A stretch of 64,000 bases of DNA from Mycobacterium sp. GTDB lineage: Bacteria > Actinomycetota > Actinomycetes > Mycobacteriales > Mycobacteriaceae. Position numbers and translations under genes: made by a program. Positions 62,083 through 64,000 of this stretch are shown here, in pieces. Position 1 is the first letter of the stretch; the number at the start of each line of letters is the position of its first letter. A model generated the notes under the pieces. That model saw nothing but the letters and a program-made list of their open reading frames with translations, was not told where the DNA came from and did no database searches. The stretch spans positions 62,001 to 126,000 of the forward strand of contig RXJD01000021.1 in the NCBI GenBank assembly GCA_003987775.1. The letters are read 5' to 3'.

Positions 62083-62657
62083 TCGACGAGCAGGTCCAAG
62101 ACGATGCCCTCACCGACACCGACACCGACACCGATGCTGACACCGCCGGCCCGACCCCGCGCCGGAACTGGTTGCGCCGCTGGCCGCGCATCGTCATAGC
62201 GTCATCGCTGGCGGCCGCGGCGGTCCTCGCCGGCGTGCTGTACTTCACCCAGTACCGGACCGACCGCCAGGTAGACCGTGACGCCGTCATCAAACCGCTG
62301 ATCGCCGCGGCCTCCGACGGGGCCGTGGCACTACTGTCGTATGGGCCGGAGAGGCTGGACAGTGATTTCACGGCCGCGAAGTCGCACCTGACCGGTGAAT
62401 TCCTTAGCTATTACGGCAAATTCGCCGATGAGATACTGGTGCCCGCGGCCAGGGTTCGAGCTGTCCGCGCGAGCGCTTCGGTGCTGCAGGCTGCAGTGGT
62501 CGAGGTGCACCCCGAATCGGCGAGGGTCCTGCTGTTCGTGAACCAGACGACGTCGAGCAAGGGCGCACCCGAACCGCTTCAGACGGCCAGCAGCGTCATG
62601 GTCGGCCTGACCAAATCCGACCGCGGGTGGCTCATCTCCGCGTTCGAACCGATCTGA
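62079..62657 (+). CDS. Mce-associated membrane protein (second)
   Basis: 192 residues. An acidic Thr-Asp repeat (TDTDTDTDADT, about 12-23, encoded by CACCGA hexamers), a basic stretch, one TM helix (about 37-57) and an external Mas-type domain (KSHLTGEFLSYYGKFADEILVPAARVRAVR-like region). It starts at GTG 62079 within the previous stop. It forms a pair with the preceding gene, as is normal in mce loci. Confidence 0.85.
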   Translation: MIDEQVQDDALTDTDTDTDADTAGPTPRRNWLRRWPRIVIASSLAAAAVLAGVLYFTQYRTDRQVDRDAVIKPLIAAASDGAVALLSYGPERLDSDFTAAKSHLTGEFLSYYGKFADEILVPAARVRAVRASASVLQAAVVEVHPESARVLLFVNQTTSSKGAPEPLQTASSVMVGLTKSDRGWLISAFEPI

Positions 62658-62726
62658 ACTGCCGTGTGATCCCCTTTCGGGAACGAACACGTCAGGAAAG
62701 AACTCGTCGGGAAGGAAGGAACGTCG

Positions 62727-63587
62727 GTGCCCGCGCCAGCACGAGAACACGAACTGCGTGAAACCGGCACCGCGGTCGGCAATCTGCGTTATTACGACTG
62801 TGGTGTCGGTGACGCCCCGGTGGTGCTCTTCCTGCACGGCTCGGGGCCGGGAGTCACCGGGTGGCGCAACTTCCGCGGCATCCTGCCCGCCTTCGCCGAG
62901 CACTTCCGCTGCTTGATCCTGGAATTCCCGGGGTTCGGTGTCACCGACGATTTCGGCGGACACCCGATGATCGCGGCGCAAGGCGTTGTGGCGCCGTTCC
63001 TGGACGCGCTGGGCCTGGATCGGGTTCATATCGTGGGCAACTCGATGGGCGGCGGTGTCGGCATCAACTTTGCCATCGGGCACCCGGGCCGGATCGGCCG
63101 GTTGGTGACGATCGGCGGCATCGGCGTCAACACCTTCAGCCCCGGCCCGAGCGAAGGCATCCGATTGCTGCAGGAGTTCACCGAGGACCCCACCCGGCAG
63201 CGCTTGATCGACTGGCTCAAGTCGATGGTCTATGACCAATCGCTGGTGACCGACGAGTTGATCGAGGAACGCTGGAATCTGGCCACCGACCCGGAGACGC
63301 TGGCCTCGGCACGCCGCATGTACGGCAAGGCCGCTTTCGCCACGATGATGACGGCGATGGCTGCCAGCGACCGACCGCTGCCGTGGGCCGTCATGCACAA
63401 GGTCGCCGCACCCACCCTGCTGACCTGGGGCCGGGATGACCGCGTGAGTCCCCTTGACATGTCGATCATTCCGATGCGGACCATCCCCAACGCGGAACTG
63501 CACGTGTTCCCCAACTGCGGCCACTGGGCCATGATCGAGGCCAAGGAAGCGTTCGAGAGCACCGTCCTGGCGTTCCTGTCCCGCTGA
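62727..63587 (+). CDS. Alpha/beta hydrolase, HsaD/BphD-like (paralogue of 48520)
   Basis: 286 residues, with the same catalytic Ser106 (GNSMGG), Asp (GRDDRVSP) and His (NCGHW) as the gene at 48520. The two proteins share long identical stretches, differing mainly at the N-terminus and in a few loops. AAGGAAGGAACGTCG precedes GTG 62727. It lies 70 bp after the last Mas gene and may belong to the mce operon, hydrolysing an imported lipid. Confidence 0.88.
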   Translation: MPAPAREHELRETGTAVGNLRYYDCGVGDAPVVLFLHGSGPGVTGWRNFRGILPAFAEHFRCLILEFPGFGVTDDFGGHPMIAAQGVVAPFLDALGLDRVHIVGNSMGGGVGINFAIGHPGRIGRLVTIGGIGVNTFSPGPSEGIRLLQEFTEDPTRQRLIDWLKSMVYDQSLVTDELIEERWNLATDPETLASARRMYGKAAFATMMTAMAASDRPLPWAVMHKVAAPTLLTWGRDDRVSPLDMSIIPMRTIPNAELHVFPNCGHWAMIEAKEAFESTVLAFLSR

Positions 63588-63616
63588 CTGGCGGGTCCTG
63601 GCAGTTCCCGAGTTAC

Positions 63617-64000
63617 CTATTGCCGGCCGAGCAGTTGCTGAAGCATACGGTGCGCGCCCAGCACGATCGCGGCGCGGTCCGGCCCGCTGCCCTGTTGCAC
63701 CCGTGCGGCGTTGTCCCCCGCTATCAACACCGGGCCGGCTGCCAGGTTAGCCAGTGCCTGGCGGGCGACGTCTGCCGGCTCGGAGACGGCCAGCCCCGGG
63801 ATGTCGAAGTTCAGCCCGACCCGCGCCATCGCCGGGGTGCGGGTGACACCGAGCAGCACTTCGAGGACGTCGACACCGTGTTCGCGCAGTTCGAGCCACA
63901 GGCTCTCGGCGAACAACCGGCTGAACGCCTTGACCCCGGTGTACACCGACTGCCGCATCGAACCGTGCGTGCCGGCGATCGAACCGATCAGCACTATCCC
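63617..64000 (-). CDS. SDR family oxidoreductase, 3' part only (5' end outside window)
   Basis: The visible 127 residues are the C-terminal half of a short-chain dehydrogenase: strand IVLIGSIAG with the catalytic Ser, the active-site YTGVKAF (Tyr and Lys) and LLGVTRTPAM. The rest, including the NAD(P) site, is outside. Stop at 63617. The valine at the GTG 63994 is internal and not a start. It converges with the hydrolase at 62727. Confidence 0.85.
   Translation of the reverse strand, partial: GIVLIGSIAGTHGSMRQSVYTGVKAFSRLFAESLWLELREHGVDVLEVLLGVTRTPAMARVGLNFDIPGLAVSEPADVARQALANLAAGPVLIAGDNAARVQQGSGPDRAAIVLGAHRMLQQLLGRQ

Noticed and set aside
1..64000. tRNA, rRNA, CRISPR, prophage or insertion sequence
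   Set aside because: No cloverleaf with CCA end, no regularly spaced repeats, no transposase or integrase motif was seen. Only palindromes and short tandem repeats are present.

Overview
The window is GC-rich, densely coded actinobacterial chromosome and almost certainly comes from a non-tuberculous, environmental-type Mycobacterium/Mycolicibacterium. The evidence is a complete yrbEAB-mceABCDEF operon with Mce-associated genes, a block of genes matching the M. tuberculosis DosR dormancy regulon (Rv2004c/Rv2005c/Rv2006 and Rv2028c/Rv2029c/Rv2030c/Rv2032 homologues) with DosR-like 20-bp boxes, a PASTA-less membrane Ser/Thr kinase, CysQ and DhmA. No tRNA, rRNA, CRISPR array, insertion sequence or phage gene was seen. 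No stretch longer than about 230 bp lacks a gene. Many long antisense reading frames exist only because of the GC-rich third codon positions and were left out.

Layout. 1-4.7 kb: a redox catabolic group (cytochrome P450 N-terminus, two paralogous luciferase-like F420/FMN oxidoreductases, an SDR and a dihydrodipicolinate-reductase-like protein) with a strong palindromic operator between the divergent genes. 4.7-14.3 kb: assorted accessory metabolism: an endonuclease-fold protein, a MalY/PatB-type PLP enzyme, a PadR regulator with its operator and a divergent membrane protein, a BKACE (DUF849) enzyme overlapping an MFS exporter, CysQ, haloalkane dehalogenase and an acyl-CoA-dehydrogenase-fold enzyme. 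14.4-17.9 kb: a Ser/Thr kinase and small enzymes. 18.0-21.9 kb: an unusual three-gene run, a bicupin, a 645-residue fusion of a cysteine-dioxygenase-type cupin, a caspase-like domain and a methyltransferase, then a Glu/Asp-racemase-fold protein. This is the best candidate here for an undescribed system.

21.9-46.1 kb: a DosR-type dormancy island. One probable minus-strand operon runs universal stress protein (Usp) - Rv2004c-like kinase/ATPase - PEP synthase - KASIII - degenerate KASIII. Divergent from it is OtsB1-GH65. Next come Usp/PfkB/Rv2030c, an Acg-type nitroreductase (hspX is absent from the place where M. tuberculosis has it), then a tightly overlapping acs-pdhA-pdhB-E2-ACP operon, an MprF-like DUF2156 protein and a small membrane protein. 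DosR-like boxes precede most of these transcription units. Together they suggest hypoxic acetyl-CoA/PEP/lipid rerouting plus trehalose and sugar-phosphate metabolism.

46.1-64 kb: a P1B-5 metal ATPase with a C-terminal hemerythrin domain, then an mce lipid-import operon (yrbEA to mceF with overlapping stops and starts, three small secreted proteins and two Mce-associated membrane proteins). The operon is bracketed by two very similar HsaD-like alpha/beta hydrolases. A truncated SDR closes the window.
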